64,000 nt of DNA, taken from assembly GCF_001280065.1 (NCBI RefSeq), contig NZ_LGEA01000173.1:148320-212319 (forward strand), in the 5' to 3' direction. This DNA is from Streptomyces sp. NRRL B-1140 (GTDB lineage: Bacteria > Actinomycetota > Actinomycetes > Streptomycetales > Streptomycetaceae). The notes beneath the pieces were generated by a model. That model did no database searches, had not been told where the DNA came from, and saw nothing but the letters and a program-made list of their open reading frames with translations. Shown piece after piece: positions 1 through 8,815 of this stretch (position 1 is its first letter; the number at the start of each line of letters is the position of its first letter). A program made the position numbers and the translations under genes.

Positions 1-843
1 CCGCGCGAACTCCTCCACGGTGAGCGACTCGCCCCGGGCCTGCGGCGAGACCCCGGCGGCGACCAGGGCCTCCTCGGCGGCGGCGGCCGATCCGGCCCAG
101 CCGGAGAGCGCGGCCCGCAGCGTCTTGCGGCGCTGCGCGAAGGCCGCGTCCACGACGGCGAACACCTCGCGCTTGGCGGCCGTCGTCCTCAGCGGCTCGC
201 TGCGGCGGACCAGGGAGACCAGGCCGCTGTCGACGTTGGGCGCGGGCCAGAACACGTTCCGTCCGATGGCCCCGGCGCGCTTGACCTCGGCGTACCAGTT
301 GGCCTTGACCGAGGGGACGCCGTAGACCTTCGAGCCGGGCGGGGCGGCGAGCCGGTCGGCGACCTCCGCCTGGACCATGACGAGGGTGCGTTCGATGGTC
401 GGGAAGGTGTCGAGCATGTGCAGCAGGACCGGGACGGCCACGTTGTAGGGGAGGTTGGCCACCAGCGCGGTCGGGGCGGGCCCCGGGAGCTCGGTGACGT
501 GCATGGCGTCCGAGTGGACCAGCGCGAACCGGTCGGCGCGCTCGGGCATGCGGGCCGTGACGGTCGCGGGCAGCGCGCCGGCGAGCACGTCGTCGATCTC
601 CACGGCCGTGACCCGGTCGGCGGCCTCCAGCAGCGCGAGCGTGAGCGACCCGAGCCCGGGGCCGACCTCGACGACCACGTCGTCGGGGCGGACCTGTGCG
701 GTGCGGACGATCCGGCGGACGGTGTTCGCGTCGATCACGAAGTTCTGTCCGCGTTGCTTGGTCGGGCGTACGCCGAGGGCGGCCGCGAGCTCGCGGATGT
801 CGGCGGGGCCCAGGAGGGCGTCGGGGGTGGGGCTGCTGGTCAC
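1..843 (-). CDS. ksgA: 16S rRNA dimethyladenosine transferase (KsgA/RsmA), 3' end cut by window
   Basis: SAM-dependent enzyme that dimethylates the two adjacent adenines of the 3' helix of 16S rRNA (A1518/A1519 in E. coli numbering) late in 30S assembly. Reading from the GTG at 843 gives 281 in-frame codons up to the window edge. Visible motifs are the N-terminal [10 protein letters not shown] block (about residues 29-38), SAM motif [11 protein letters not shown] (59-68) and the catalytic NLPYNVAVP (130-138) typical of N6-adenine methyltransferases. The family is about 270-300 residues, so only the last residues are missing. It lies 42 bp downstream of rpfB on the same strand, so co-transcription is likely. 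The rpfB-ksgA pairing is conserved in actinobacteria (known from mycobacteria). Function is near certain. Confidence 0.96.
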   Translation of the reverse strand, partial: MTSSPTPDALLGPADIRELAAALGVRPTKQRGQNFVIDANTVRRIVRTAQVRPDDVVVEVGPGLGSLTLALLEAADRVTAVEIDDVLAGALPATVTARMPERADRFALVHSDAMHVTELPGPAPTALVANLPYNVAVPVLLHMLDTFPTIERTLVMVQAEVADRLAAPPGSKVYGVPSVKANWYAEVKRAGAIGRNVFWPAPNVDSGLVSLVRRSEPLRTTAAKREVFAVVDAAFAQRRKTLRAALSGWAGSAAAAEEALVAAGVSPQARGESLTVEEFAR

Positions 844-885
844 GGGGACAAGGGTACGGGGGGTGTGCCGGCGCCCTGTCTCACG

Positions 886-2373
886 CTAGCCGTGCAGCCG
901 TCCCCCGCAGTGCGGCCAGGGGCTTGCTCCCCGCCGCACGTAGAGCTTCTTCGCCCGGTACGTCTGTTCCGCGGCCGGGGCGTCCTGGGGGCGGCCCTGG
1001 CCGCCGAGGGCGTGCCAGGTCCGGGTGTCGAACTGGTAGAGGCCGCCGTAGGTGCCCGAGGAGTCGACCGCGTCGGGCCGGCCGCCGGACTCGCAGGCCG
1101 CGAGGCCCTGCCAGTCGAGGTGGTCGGCGCCCCGCACGGACGCCGGGCGCCGCATGGTGCCGACCCTGACCAGCTGCGGGCTCGGCTCACGCACCACCTC
1201 GGACCTGATCTCGCGCGGCTTCCGGGGGACTCCGTTCACCGTGCGCAGGGCGAAGGTGACCCGGCGCAGGCCCGGCTCGCCCGCCCGCTCCACGACCTCC
1301 GTGCCCTGGAACAGGGTGGGGTCCTCCGTCCGCCGCACCTGGAAGGGGATCGGCTCCTCGCGGACCTCCCTGCCGCCGGTGATCCGCAGCACCGTCACGG
1401 TCTGTCCGTCGCGCGGGAAGCCGCCCTGCGGGACGGAGGTGGTGTCCTGGCCGTGCAGGGTGATCCCGGCCTCCTCCACGACCTCGCGGACGGTCGCCGC
1501 GTTGGTGCGCACCGTGCGGGCGCGGCCGTCGGCCATGATCGTGACGGTCCGCTCGGTCCGCACGTCCAGGGCGAGTCCGCCGCGTCCGATGCGCCGGGAG
1601 CGCGACGTGGACACGTACGCGCCTTCGTGCCGCACACCGAGCTGCCGCAGTGCCCCCTCCACCGTGTGGGCGGTCGTCCACACCTCACGCCGGTGTCCGT
1701 CGAGGGTGAGCCGCACGGGACGGGCGAAGCGTACGGCGACCTCGTCACCGCTGCTGATGCGCGCGCCGGGCCCGGGCGCCACCACGTCGTGGGCGCCGAC
1801 CTCGACCCCCTCCTCCGCCAGCAGCTCGGTGACGTCGTCGGCGAAGGTGTGCAGCGTGCGGGCCTTGCCGTCGACGTTGAGCTCGATCGCCTTGTCCTTG
1901 GCGACGAAGGCCGTGGTGCCGCCCGCCAGGAAGGCGACGACGAGGGCCTGCGGGAGCAGCCGCCGCATGGGCCCGTCCGGGCGCTGGGCGTAGCGCGCCC
2001 TGCGCCGGCGCGCGGCCCTGCGGTGCGAGCCGGTGCGCGCCGCGGCACGCGAACCGGCGCGCACGCCCGGGTCCGGCTCGGGGTGCCCGACGGGCCCGGG
2101 GTCGCGCTCGTCGTCCTGCCCGCCCTGCCGGGGCAGAGCGGGCAGGGTCGGCGCCTCGTAGGCCGGCCGGTAGGTGTCCGCGTAGGCCGGCCGGTAGGTG
2201 TCCGCGTAGGCCGGCCGGTGGGTGTCCGCGTAGGCGCCGGGGGGCGCCGGCGTCCCGTGGACGAGGGTCTCGGCGCTGTGCAGATCGGCCGGCGACACGT
2301 CGAACCCGCCGTACACCGGATCGGCGTAACCGGGGCCATACGTCTCGTACGTCTCGTACCGCGCGTTGCTCAC
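886..2373 (-). CDS. rpfB: Resuscitation-promoting factor RpfB (peptidoglycan-cleaving muralytic enzyme)
   Basis: Membrane-anchored lytic enzyme that remodels peptidoglycan during germination and growth. With the GTG start at 2373 the protein has 495 residues. In order: a cytosolic Tyr/Pro-rich tail carrying three YADT(H/Y)RPA repeats (about 48-72), an Arg-rich stretch, one membrane segment (about 140-157), three DUF348/ubiquitin-like repeats, a G5 domain (about 305-380), and a C-terminal transglycosylase-like domain (about 419-495) starting LDWQGLAACESGG. Glu428 is the expected catalytic acid, and the YGGLYQF block is intact. An upstream in-frame GTG would add 26 residues. The chosen start gives VSNARYET, which I recall as the usual N-terminus of Streptomyces homologues. 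tatD lies upstream and ksgA downstream on the same strand. Confidence 0.95.
   Translation of the reverse strand: MSNARYETYETYGPGYADPVYGGFDVSPADLHSAETLVHGTPAPPGAYADTHRPAYADTYRPAYADTYRPAYEAPTLPALPRQGGQDDERDPGPVGHPEPDPGVRAGSRAAARTGSHRRAARRRRARYAQRPDGPMRRLLPQALVVAFLAGGTTAFVAKDKAIELNVDGKARTLHTFADDVTELLAEEGVEVGAHDVVAPGPGARISSGDEVAVRFARPVRLTLDGHRREVWTTAHTVEGALRQLGVRHEGAYVSTSRSRRIGRGGLALDVRTERTVTIMADGRARTVRTNAATVREVVEEAGITLHGQDTTSVPQGGFPRDGQTVTVLRITGGREVREEPIPFQVRRTEDPTLFQGTEVVERAGEPGLRRVTFALRTVNGVPRKPREIRSEVVREPSPQLVRVGTMRRPASVRGADHLDWQGLAACESGGRPDAVDSSGTYGGLYQFDTRTWHALGGQGRPQDAPAAEQTYRAKKLYVRRGASPWPHCGGRLHG
2159..2230. repeat. Three tandem 24-bp units inside rpfB
   Basis: Three head-to-tail copies of a 24-bp unit (TAGGCCGGCC-GGTAGGTGTCCGCG as read on plus). 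The first two are identical and the third has one A-to-G change. The unit is a multiple of three, so on the minus strand it encodes octapeptide repeats YADTYRPA/YADTHRPA in the cytoplasmic tail of RpfB. Near-identity at the DNA level suggests recent slippage expansion. Copy number probably varies among strains. Confidence 0.9.
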
Positions 2374-2429
2374 GCCGACACGCTCCAGGGGCCGGAGGGG
2401 GTCCAGAGGGGTCCGGATAGGGCCCCCAG

Positions 2430-2458
2430 AACCTAGCGGAGCGGCCGTCACTCTCCAA
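2430..2458 (-). promoter_or_regulatory. Candidate vegetative promoter for rpfB
   Basis: On the minus strand TTGGAG (2453-2458) and TAGGTT (2430-2435) are separated by 17 bp, a fair match to TTGACA-N17-TANNNT. This would place the RNA start near 2423, leaving about 50 nt of leader before the rpfB GTG. This is by-eye evidence only. I see no riboswitch-like conserved core in this 130-bp gap. Confidence 0.45.
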
Positions 2459-2503
2459 AGCGACGCGACTACGCACAGTCGTACGGTGAGGCGGGCGGCG
2501 GGG

Positions 2504-3394
2504 TCAGTAGCCGAACGCGCGTGCGGTGTTAGCGCCGAGGGCCCGGGCCAGCGTGTCCTCGTCGATGCCGCGCACCTCGGCCATGGCCCGCACGGTGATC
2601 GGCACGAGGTAGGGGGCGTTGGGCCGTCCGCGGTAGGGCGCGGGGGTGAGGAAGGGGGCGTCGGTCTCGACGAGAAGGAGCTCCAGCGGGGCCACCGCCA
2701 CCGCGTCCCGCAGGTTCTGGGCGTTCTTGAAGGTGACGTTGCCGGCGAACGACATGAAGTAGCCCGCGCTCGCGCAGATCCCGGCCATCTCGGCGTCGCC
2801 GGAGTAGCAGTGGAAGACGGTCCGCTCGGGGGCGCCCTCCTCCTTCAGCACCCGCAGGACGTCGGCGTGGGCCTCGCGGTCGTGGATGACCAGGGCCTTG
2901 CCGTGCCGCTTGGCGATCTCGATGTGGGCGCGGAAGGAACGCTCCTGCGCCTCCTTGCCCCCGGGGCCGGTGCGGAAGTAGTCGAGGCCGGTCTCGCCGA
3001 CGCCCTTGACCTGCTCCAGCGCGGCCAGCCGGTCGATCTCGGCGAGGGCGTCGTCCAGGGCGGCCTGGCCGCCGGGTTCACGGGCGCCCTGCCGCGACCA
3101 CCCGTCGGGGTCTCCATGCACGATGCGGGGCGCCTCGTTCGGGTGCAGGGCGACCGTGGCGTGGACGGCGTCGTGGGCCGCGGCCGTCTCGGCCGCCCAG
3201 CGGGAGCCCTTGAGGTCGCAGCCGACCTGCACGACCGTCGTCACTCCGACCGACGCCGCCTTCGCCAGCGCCTCCTCGACCGTGCCGGACTGCATGTCCA
3301 GGTGGGTGTGGGAGTCGGCGACCGGCACCCGGAGGGGTTCCGGGAGGGGCGGGGCCGCGTTCTTGTCCGGGCGGCCGGCATCGTTCGAAGGCAT
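2504..3394 (-). CDS. tatD: TatD-family metal-dependent hydrolase (DNase)
   Basis: Predicted TIM-barrel metallohydrolase of the TatD family; characterised members are 3'-5' DNases/RNases involved in DNA repair and turnover. 296 residues, normal length. The metal-binding motif DSHTHLD (His29, His31) is present, followed by GVGETGLDYF (about 116-125), VFHCYSGD and VETDAPFLTP, all hallmark blocks. The ATG at 3394 is preceded by an AGGAT-like ribosome site. It sits directly upstream of rpfB, the same order as in M. tuberculosis (tatD-rpfB-ksgA, from memory). Its exact substrate cannot be read from sequence. Confidence 0.94.
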   Translation of the reverse strand: MPSNDAGRPDKNAAPPLPEPLRVPVADSHTHLDMQSGTVEEALAKAASVGVTTVVQVGCDLKGSRWAAETAAAHDAVHATVALHPNEAPRIVHGDPDGWSRQGAREPGGQAALDDALAEIDRLAALEQVKGVGETGLDYFRTGPGGKEAQERSFRAHIEIAKRHGKALVIHDREAHADVLRVLKEEGAPERTVFHCYSGDAEMAGICASAGYFMSFAGNVTFKNAQNLRDAVAVAPLELLLVETDAPFLTPAPYRGRPNAPYLVPITVRAMAEVRGIDEDTLARALGANTARAFGY

Positions 3395-3417
3395 GCACCG
3401 ATCCTACGAAAGGGGTA

Positions 3418-3451
3418 CGCCCTCCCCGGTGGGGGAGGACCGGGGAGGGCG
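3418..3451. terminator. Stem-loop between the zinc-ribbon gene and tatD
   Basis: Perfect 12-bp inverted repeat CGCCCTCCCCGG (3418-3429) / CCGGGGAGGGCG (3440-3451) with a 10-nt loop, just beyond the stop of the upstream minus-strand gene (3474). No T-run follows, as is common for Streptomyces terminators. Confidence 0.65.
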
Positions 3452-3473
3452 TCGACAAGGGAAGCCGGACGGG

Positions 3474-3902
3474 TCAGCTCGCCTTGCGCTGGAAGGGGTG
3501 CAGCAGGTCGGACAGGTGCCAGTGGTGGTGCTCGCGCTGCTCCTCGCCGGCCGCCGTCCCGGTCTCGGCGTCCGCGGTGGGCACTTCCACGGGCCCGGCG
3601 GGTGGCGGCACGCGGTGGGGCCGGTGCGCCGCGTCACGCGCCGACGCGACCCGCCCGGGCCGCATGATCCGCACGACGTGGCTGTCGCAGTTGTGGCACT
3701 CGGGCTTGCTCAACGGGGAGGGCACCACCTTGCCGTCGGCCACGTAGAGGACGAACTCGTGACCCGCGGCGTCCGTGTGGTGCTCTATCTCGTACGACTG
3801 CTCCCAGCCGTGCCCGCACCGCATGCAGGCGAAGGAGTAGGACTCGTTGACGACTGCGGTCGCACCGGCGCGGAGCCCGGTCTGCCCTGCGATCTCACTC
3901 AT
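3474..3902 (-). CDS. Conserved zinc-ribbon protein of unknown function
   Basis: 142 residues from the ATG at 3902, chosen because an AGGAG ribosome site lies just upstream; an in-frame upstream start would add an unlikely Ser/Arg-rich 56-residue extension. Two CxxC pairs (Cys26/Cys29 in CMRCGH and Cys69/Cys72 in CHNC) should bind one zinc as a treble-clef or ribbon. The region between is a compact domain. The C-terminal half is Pro/Ala/His-rich and probably disordered. No catalytic motif is visible. I recall conserved hypothetical proteins at this position in streptomycetes. A nucleic-acid or protein-binding role would be a guess. Confidence 0.8.
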   Translation of the reverse strand: MSEIAGQTGLRAGATAVVNESYSFACMRCGHGWEQSYEIEHHTDAAGHEFVLYVADGKVVPSPLSKPECHNCDSHVVRIMRPGRVASARDAAHRPHRVPPPAGPVEVPTADAETGTAAGEEQREHHHWHLSDLLHPFQRKAS

Positions 3903-4226
3903 GCCAGCTCCTGTTGGTCCGCTGTGGCGTGAGGACGATTCCGTCCCCGCAACCCAGTGGACTCCCCGGCCGGACCGATGGCAGCAGACCTGTCGACTAT
4001 TGGCCCCGATTTGGGCGTCCCTTGCCCCTGCGCCCCTTGTGCTTTGCCCACCCATGGGGCGCACGCTCAAACGACATGCGCCCTGCTCAGAGGGTGTTGG
4101 TGCCTCGTAAGGAGCGCCCCTTCAGGGCGCGGGTCTGCATCCATGTGCGGCTCCGCCGCGCGGGCGCGATCGACCACGGTCAGCGCGCGCCCCGCCAAGC
4201 ACCCCGGCCGCTTCCCCGGACCCGGC
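3903..4226. other. 324-bp intergenic region (rsmI 3' end / zinc-ribbon promoter)
   Basis: No convincing gene. Two G/C hairpins are visible: GCGCCCC (4030-4036) with GGGGCGC (4056-4062), and GCGCCC (4114-4119) with GGGCGC (4125-4130) around a 5-nt loop. The second is placed to terminate rsmI transcription, and the left part should carry the promoter of the zinc-ribbon gene. A few short open frames cross here but lack ribosome sites and typical codon bias. Confidence 0.5.
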
Positions 4227-5075
4227 TCACCCACCGGCGTTCTTCGCGGCGACCACCGCGTCGAACACCACCCGCTTCGGCACCCCGGCCTCCACCGCCA
4301 CCGCGGCGATCGCCTCCTTGCGCCGCTCCCCCGCCTCCTCCCGCACCCGGACCCGCCGCACCAGCTCCTCCGGCCCGACCTCCTCGGGCCCCTTCTCCGG
4401 CGCGCCCTCCACGACCACGGTGATCTCCCCGCGCACGCCTTCCGCGGCCCACGCGGCCAGCTCCCCCAGCCCGCCGCGCCGGACCTCCTCGTACGTCTTG
4501 GTCAGCTCCCGGCACACCGCCGCCCGCCGCTCCGCCCCGAACACCTCGGCCATGGCCGACAGCGTGTCGTCGAGCCGGTGGGGAGCCTCGAAGTAGACGA
4601 GGGTGCGCCGCTCGTCGGCGACCTCCCGCAGCCGCCCCAGCCGCTCCCCCGCCTTGCGCGGCAGGAACCCCTCGAAGCAGAACCGGTCGACGGGCAGCCC
4701 GGACAGCGCGAGCGCGGTGAGCACCGCGGACGGCCCGGGCACGGCCGTGACCCGCACGTCCCTCTCGACCGCGGCGGCCACCAGCCGGTACCCCGGGTCG
4801 GACACCGACGGCATGCCCGCGTCCGTGACGAGCAGCACCCGCGCCCCGCCCACGAGCTCCTCGACCAGTTCCGGCGTCCGGGCCGACTCGTTGCCCTCGA
4901 AGTACGACACCACCTTGCCCTTGGGGGTGACACCGAGCGCCTGGCTCAGCCGGCGCAGCCGCCGCGTGTCCTCGGCGGCGACGACGTCGGCTCCGGCCAG
5001 TTCCTCGGCGAGCCGGGGCGGGGCGTCCGCGATGTCGCCGATGGGGGTGCCTGCGAGTACGAGGGTTCCGATCAC
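4227..5075 (-). CDS. rsmI: 16S rRNA 2'-O-methyltransferase RsmI (C1402)
   Basis: Tetrapyrrole-methylase-fold enzyme that 2'-O-methylates cytidine 1402 of 16S rRNA in the ribosomal P site. 282 residues. Family motifs are clear: LAGTPIGD (8-14), AEDTRR (34-39), YFEGNE, VTDAGMPSVSDPGY (83-96), VPGPSAV and the ALSGLPVDRFCFEGFLPRK block. The ATG at 5075 opens directly with MIGTLVLAGTPIG. It is divergent from pmt, separated by 124 bp. The rsmI/pmt head-to-head arrangement also occurs in M. tuberculosis (Rv1003/Rv1002c, from memory), so it is an ancient actinobacterial gene pair. Confidence 0.96.
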   Translation of the reverse strand: MIGTLVLAGTPIGDIADAPPRLAEELAGADVVAAEDTRRLRRLSQALGVTPKGKVVSYFEGNESARTPELVEELVGGARVLLVTDAGMPSVSDPGYRLVAAAVERDVRVTAVPGPSAVLTALALSGLPVDRFCFEGFLPRKAGERLGRLREVADERRTLVYFEAPHRLDDTLSAMAEVFGAERRAAVCRELTKTYEEVRRGGLGELAAWAAEGVRGEITVVVEGAPEKGPEEVGPEELVRRVRVREEAGERRKEAIAAVAVEAGVPKRVVFDAVVAAKNAGG

Positions 5076-5199
5076 GCCCCCATCCTCCCAGGGGCGGCGG
5101 GCGGGGACTTCTCCCCGGGGTGACTTCCCAGGGGCGGACGATGCGGACGCATACGCCCATGCACGGGACTCACACAGAACGGTTCCCTACGATGGCGCG

Positions 5200-6948
5200 G
5201 TGACCAGTACCGCATCCTCCACGGACACCCGTCAGGGCCAGGCGCCGCTCGACCAGCGGCCGTCCTGGCAGCAGCGGCTGCGCCGCTTCGGCTACCAGGG
5301 GCAGCCCGGAAGCGACACCCGCGACGTCCGTGACCGCCTGGTGCCGCCGTACACCGAGCCCTCCCCGCGGCTGTGGGCGGCGCTCGGCATCCGGCACACG
5401 CTCGCCGAACGGCTGGTGCGCTGGTCGGGCTGGATCGGCCCGCTGCTCGTCACGCTGCTGGCGGGGGTGCTGCGGTTCTGGAACCTGGGCAGCCCCAGGG
5501 CGGTGATATTCGACGAGACGTACTACGCCAAGGACGCGTGGGCGCTGGTCCACCGCGGATTCGAGCTCAACTGGGACAAGAACGCCAACGACCTCGTCCT
5601 GTCCTCGGGCGGTCACGTCACGCTCCCGGCGGACGCGGCGTACGTCGTTCACCCGCCGGTCGGCAAGTACGTCATCGGGCTCGGCGAGCTGATGTTCGGC
5701 TTCGACCCCTTCGGCTGGCGGTTCATGACCGCGCTGCTCGGCACGCTGTCCGTGCTGCTGCTGTGCCGGATCGGCCGCCGCCTGTTCCGCTCCACCTTCC
5801 TGGGGTGTCTCGCGGGCGCGCTGATGGCGGTGGACGGCCTGCACTTCGTGATGAGCCGCACGGCCCTGCTCGACGGCGTGCTGATGTTCTTCGTGCTGGC
5901 GGCGTTCGGCTGCCTGCTCGTCGACCGGGACAAGGCCCGCGCGAAGCTCGCCGCCGCGCTGCCGCCGGCCGAGGACGGCCGGGCCCGGCCCGACCGGCAC
6001 ACGGCGGAGACGGCCCGCCTGGGATGGCGCCCCTGGCGCTGGGCCGCGGGCCTGATGCTGGGCCTGGCCATCGGCACGAAGTGGAACGGCCTGTACATCC
6101 TGGCCGCGTTCTGCCTGATGGCGGTGTTGTGGGACGTCGGCTCGCGACGGGTCGCCGGTGCCCGCCACCCGTACTCGGCGGTCCTCAAGCGCGACACGGG
6201 CCTGGCGTTCCTCGCCACCGTCCCGGTCGCCCTGGTCACCTACCTGCTGTCCTGGACCGGCTGGATCCTCTCCGCCACGAACGGCTCCGGCGGCTACTAC
6301 CGCAACTGGGCCGCGACCAGCGGCAAGGGCGGCAGCTGGACGTTCCTGCCCGACTGGCTGCGCAGCCTGTGGCACTACGAGCACCAGGTCTACGAGTTCC
6401 ACGTCGGCCTGTCGTCGCCGCACACGTACCAGTCCAACCCGTGGAGCTGGCTCGTCCTGGGCCGTCCGGTGTCGTACTTCTACGAGTCCCCCGCCCCCGG
6501 CAAGGACGGCTGTCCCGCCGACGCGGGCGAGAAGTGCGCCCGCGAGGTCCTCGCGCTCGGCACACCGCTGCTGTGGTGGGTCGCCTGCTTCGCGGTCCTC
6601 TACGTCCTGTGGCGCTGGTTCTTCCGCCGGGACTGGCGCGCGGGTGCCATCGCCTGCGGCATCGCGGCCGGATACCTGCCCTGGTTCATGTACCAGGAGC
6701 GCACGATCTTCTTCTTCTACGCCGTCGTGTTCCTGCCGTTCCTGTGCCTGGCGGTGGCGATGCTGCTCGGCGCGATCATCGGCCCTCCCCGCTCCTCCGA
6801 CACCCGCCGCGTCGCGGGCGCCACGGCCGCGGGCGTCCTGGTCCTCCTGATCACCTGGAACTTCATCTATTTCTGGCCCCTCTACACCGGCACGGCCATC
6901 CCGATCGACGACTGGCGGTCGCGGATGTGGCTGGATACGTGGGTGTGA
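5200..6948 (+). CDS. pmt: Protein O-mannosyltransferase (GT39, polyprenyl-phosphate-mannose donor)
   Basis: Multi-pass membrane glycosyltransferase that transfers mannose from polyprenyl-phosphomannose to Ser/Thr of secreted proteins. In Streptomyces, Pmt glycosylates lipoproteins and acts as phage phiC31 receptor machinery (from memory). 582 residues. The essential acidic pair is in the first extracytoplasmic loop, VIFDETYYAKD (Asp105/Glu106), followed by HPPVGKY and about ten hydrophobic helices. The GTG at 5200 has no Shine-Dalgarno sequence, but TACGAT lies at 5188-5193, so the start codon falls where transcription should begin. A leaderless mRNA is plausible. An upstream in-frame start would overlap divergent rsmI. 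Confidence 0.93.
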   Translation: MTSTASSTDTRQGQAPLDQRPSWQQRLRRFGYQGQPGSDTRDVRDRLVPPYTEPSPRLWAALGIRHTLAERLVRWSGWIGPLLVTLLAGVLRFWNLGSPRAVIFDETYYAKDAWALVHRGFELNWDKNANDLVLSSGGHVTLPADAAYVVHPPVGKYVIGLGELMFGFDPFGWRFMTALLGTLSVLLLCRIGRRLFRSTFLGCLAGALMAVDGLHFVMSRTALLDGVLMFFVLAAFGCLLVDRDKARAKLAAALPPAEDGRARPDRHTAETARLGWRPWRWAAGLMLGLAIGTKWNGLYILAAFCLMAVLWDVGSRRVAGARHPYSAVLKRDTGLAFLATVPVALVTYLLSWTGWILSATNGSGGYYRNWAATSGKGGSWTFLPDWLRSLWHYEHQVYEFHVGLSSPHTYQSNPWSWLVLGRPVSYFYESPAPGKDGCPADAGEKCAREVLALGTPLLWWVACFAVLYVLWRWFFRRDWRAGAIACGIAAGYLPWFMYQERTIFFFYAVVFLPFLCLAVAMLLGAIIGPPRSSDTRRVAGATAAGVLVLLITWNFIYFWPLYTGTAIPIDDWRSRMWLDTWV

Positions 6949-7077
6949 TCTGTGTTCGGTCAAAAATCGAAACGCCTGTCCCGTTAGCAACCGCTTACGC
7001 ATAGAGTGCTCCCGGGATCGAGCTTTCTGAACGCGTTCAAAGGAGCGCGGAAGGCTCAACGGGGAGGGGACGTCCCA

Positions 7078-8712
7078 ATGAGCAAGGGCGTCAAAGCCGC
7101 CGTCATAGGCGGCGTGTTCGCGGTGATGGTGGGTGGGGCCGGCTACGGCGCCTACAACATCATGAGCGCGTTGAGCGGTGACGGGGGCGGCGCGGGCGGG
7201 GTCGCCGCGCAGAAGCGGTCGGGTCCGCCCGGCGAGGACGAGGTCAAGGAGACCACGGCCGCGTTCTTCAAGGCCTGGCAGACCGGAGCGTCCGCGAAGG
7301 CGGCGTCGTACACCAACAACGACGCGGCCGCCGAGCAGTTGCTCGGCGCCTTCGCCGACGATGCCCACATCACGGATGTGAAGATCACGCCGGGCGCGCC
7401 CCGGGGCACCACCGTGCCGTACGCGGTGAAGGCGAAGGTGGCCTACGACGGCACGTCCGAGCCGCTGAGCTACCGCAGCGAGCTCAAGGTCGTGCGCGGG
7501 CTCACCACAGGGCGGGCGCTGGTCGACTGGCAGCCGTCCGTCGTGCACCCCGGGCTGAAGAAGGGCGACACCCTCGTCACCGGGAAGTCGGCCACCCCGC
7601 CCATCGAAGCCGTCGGCCGCGACGGCTCGGAGCTGACCAAGGAGAAGTACCCCTCCCTCGGCCCGATCCTGGACGCCCTGCGCGACAAGTACGGCGAGCA
7701 GGCCGGCGGCACCCCCGGCATCGAGCTGGTCGTCCGGCACGACGGCGACGGCGCCCCCGACACTCCGCTGCTCACCCTCGCCAAGGGCAAGCCGGGCAAG
7801 CTCACCACCACGATCAGCCCGAGCGCGCAGGCGGCCGCCGAGAAGGCGGTCAAGCGGTTCGCCCAGTCGTCGGTGGTCGCCGTCAAGCCCAGCACCGGCG
7901 AGGTGCTGGCCGTGGCCAACAACCGCACGGACGGTTTCAACGCGGCCTTCGAGGGCCAGTCGGCACCCGGCTCCACCATGAAGATCATCACCGCCGCGAT
8001 GCTCATCGACAACGGCGTGACCTCGATGAACGGTCCGGCGCCCTGCCCCGACACCGCCGTGTGGCAGAGCCAGACCTTCAAGAACCTGACCAATATGAAG
8101 CCCGACGAGAACGCCACGCTGGCCAACAGCTTCATGCGGTCCTGCAACACCGCCTTCATCAAGCTCATCGACGAGAAGCCGCTCACGGACGCCTCGCTGA
8201 CCCAGGAGGCGGAGAACCGCTTCGGGCTGGGGCAGGACAACTGGAAGACCGGCATCGTCTCCTTCGACGGCAACGTGCCCGCGGTCGACGGGCCGGACCG
8301 GGCGGCGGGTGCCATCGGGCAGGGGCAGGTCCAGATGAGCCCGCTGAACATGGCCTCGGTCACCGCGACCGCCATCACCGGGACCTTCCGCCAGCCCTAC
8401 CTGGTCTCGCCGAAGCTGGACGACCGGGAACTGGCACAGGCCGAGGGATTGCGGTCGAGCACCGCGAGCCAGCTCAAGCAGATGATGCGACTGACCGCCA
8501 CGCAGGGCACGGCCATGCAGGCCATGCGCGGACTCGGCGGTGACATCGGCGCCAAGACCGGTTCCGCCGAGGTCGACGGCAACGCCAAGTCCAACAGCTG
8601 GTTCACCGGTTTCCGGGACGACGTCGCGGCCGCGGCCATGACCGAGCAGGGCGGCCACGGCGGCGACGCGGCCGGGCCGATTGTCGCAGCCGTGCTACGA
8701 ACCGGTGGCTGA
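7078..8712 (+). CDS. Penicillin-binding protein, MecA_N plus transpeptidase domains (first of tandem pair)
   Basis: Predicted membrane-anchored D,D-transpeptidase cross-linking peptidoglycan. 544 residues from the ATG at 7078, which has a strong GGGGAGGGG ribosome site. N-terminal membrane anchor (about 7-29), NTF2-like MecA_N domain (about 52-165), then a transpeptidase domain with active-site tetrad STMK (Ser299-Lys302), SCN (355-357) and KTG (493-495). All three motifs are intact, so it should bind beta-lactams. The leader holds a 12-bp palindrome TGAACGCGTTCA (7028-7039). Followed by a paralogue of the same design; the pair probably arose by duplication. From memory these match SCO3156/SCO3157. 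Confidence 0.93.
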   Translation: MSKGVKAAVIGGVFAVMVGGAGYGAYNIMSALSGDGGGAGGVAAQKRSGPPGEDEVKETTAAFFKAWQTGASAKAASYTNNDAAAEQLLGAFADDAHITDVKITPGAPRGTTVPYAVKAKVAYDGTSEPLSYRSELKVVRGLTTGRALVDWQPSVVHPGLKKGDTLVTGKSATPPIEAVGRDGSELTKEKYPSLGPILDALRDKYGEQAGGTPGIELVVRHDGDGAPDTPLLTLAKGKPGKLTTTISPSAQAAAEKAVKRFAQSSVVAVKPSTGEVLAVANNRTDGFNAAFEGQSAPGSTMKIITAAMLIDNGVTSMNGPAPCPDTAVWQSQTFKNLTNMKPDENATLANSFMRSCNTAFIKLIDEKPLTDASLTQEAENRFGLGQDNWKTGIVSFDGNVPAVDGPDRAAGAIGQGQVQMSPLNMASVTATAITGTFRQPYLVSPKLDDRELAQAEGLRSSTASQLKQMMRLTATQGTAMQAMRGLGGDIGAKTGSAEVDGNAKSNSWFTGFRDDVAAAAMTEQGGHGGDAAGPIVAAVLRTGG

Positions 8713-8815
8713 TCTCACCGTCCCGGGACGGGACTCTAGGGTGGTGGCCGTCGTTGGGACATGGGACAGCTGAGGGCGACGGGGACCCTGGGGAAGCGCG
8801 GAGGAAAGAACAGCA

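Noticed and set aside
2159..2230. CRISPR-like regular repeats
   Set aside because: Units are tandem with no unique spacers, in frame with rpfB, and encode octapeptides.
2374..2503. Possible c-di-AMP (ydaO) riboswitch before rpfB
   Set aside because: Known for rpfA in streptomycetes, but the 130-bp gap lacks the conserved core and is too short for the full aptamer plus leader.
5170..8658. A very long minus-strand open frame opposite pmt and the first PBP
   Set aside because: Antisense artefact of high-G/C coding DNA: Gly/Arg/Val-rich, no domain, and pmt and PBP motifs are unambiguous on the plus strand.
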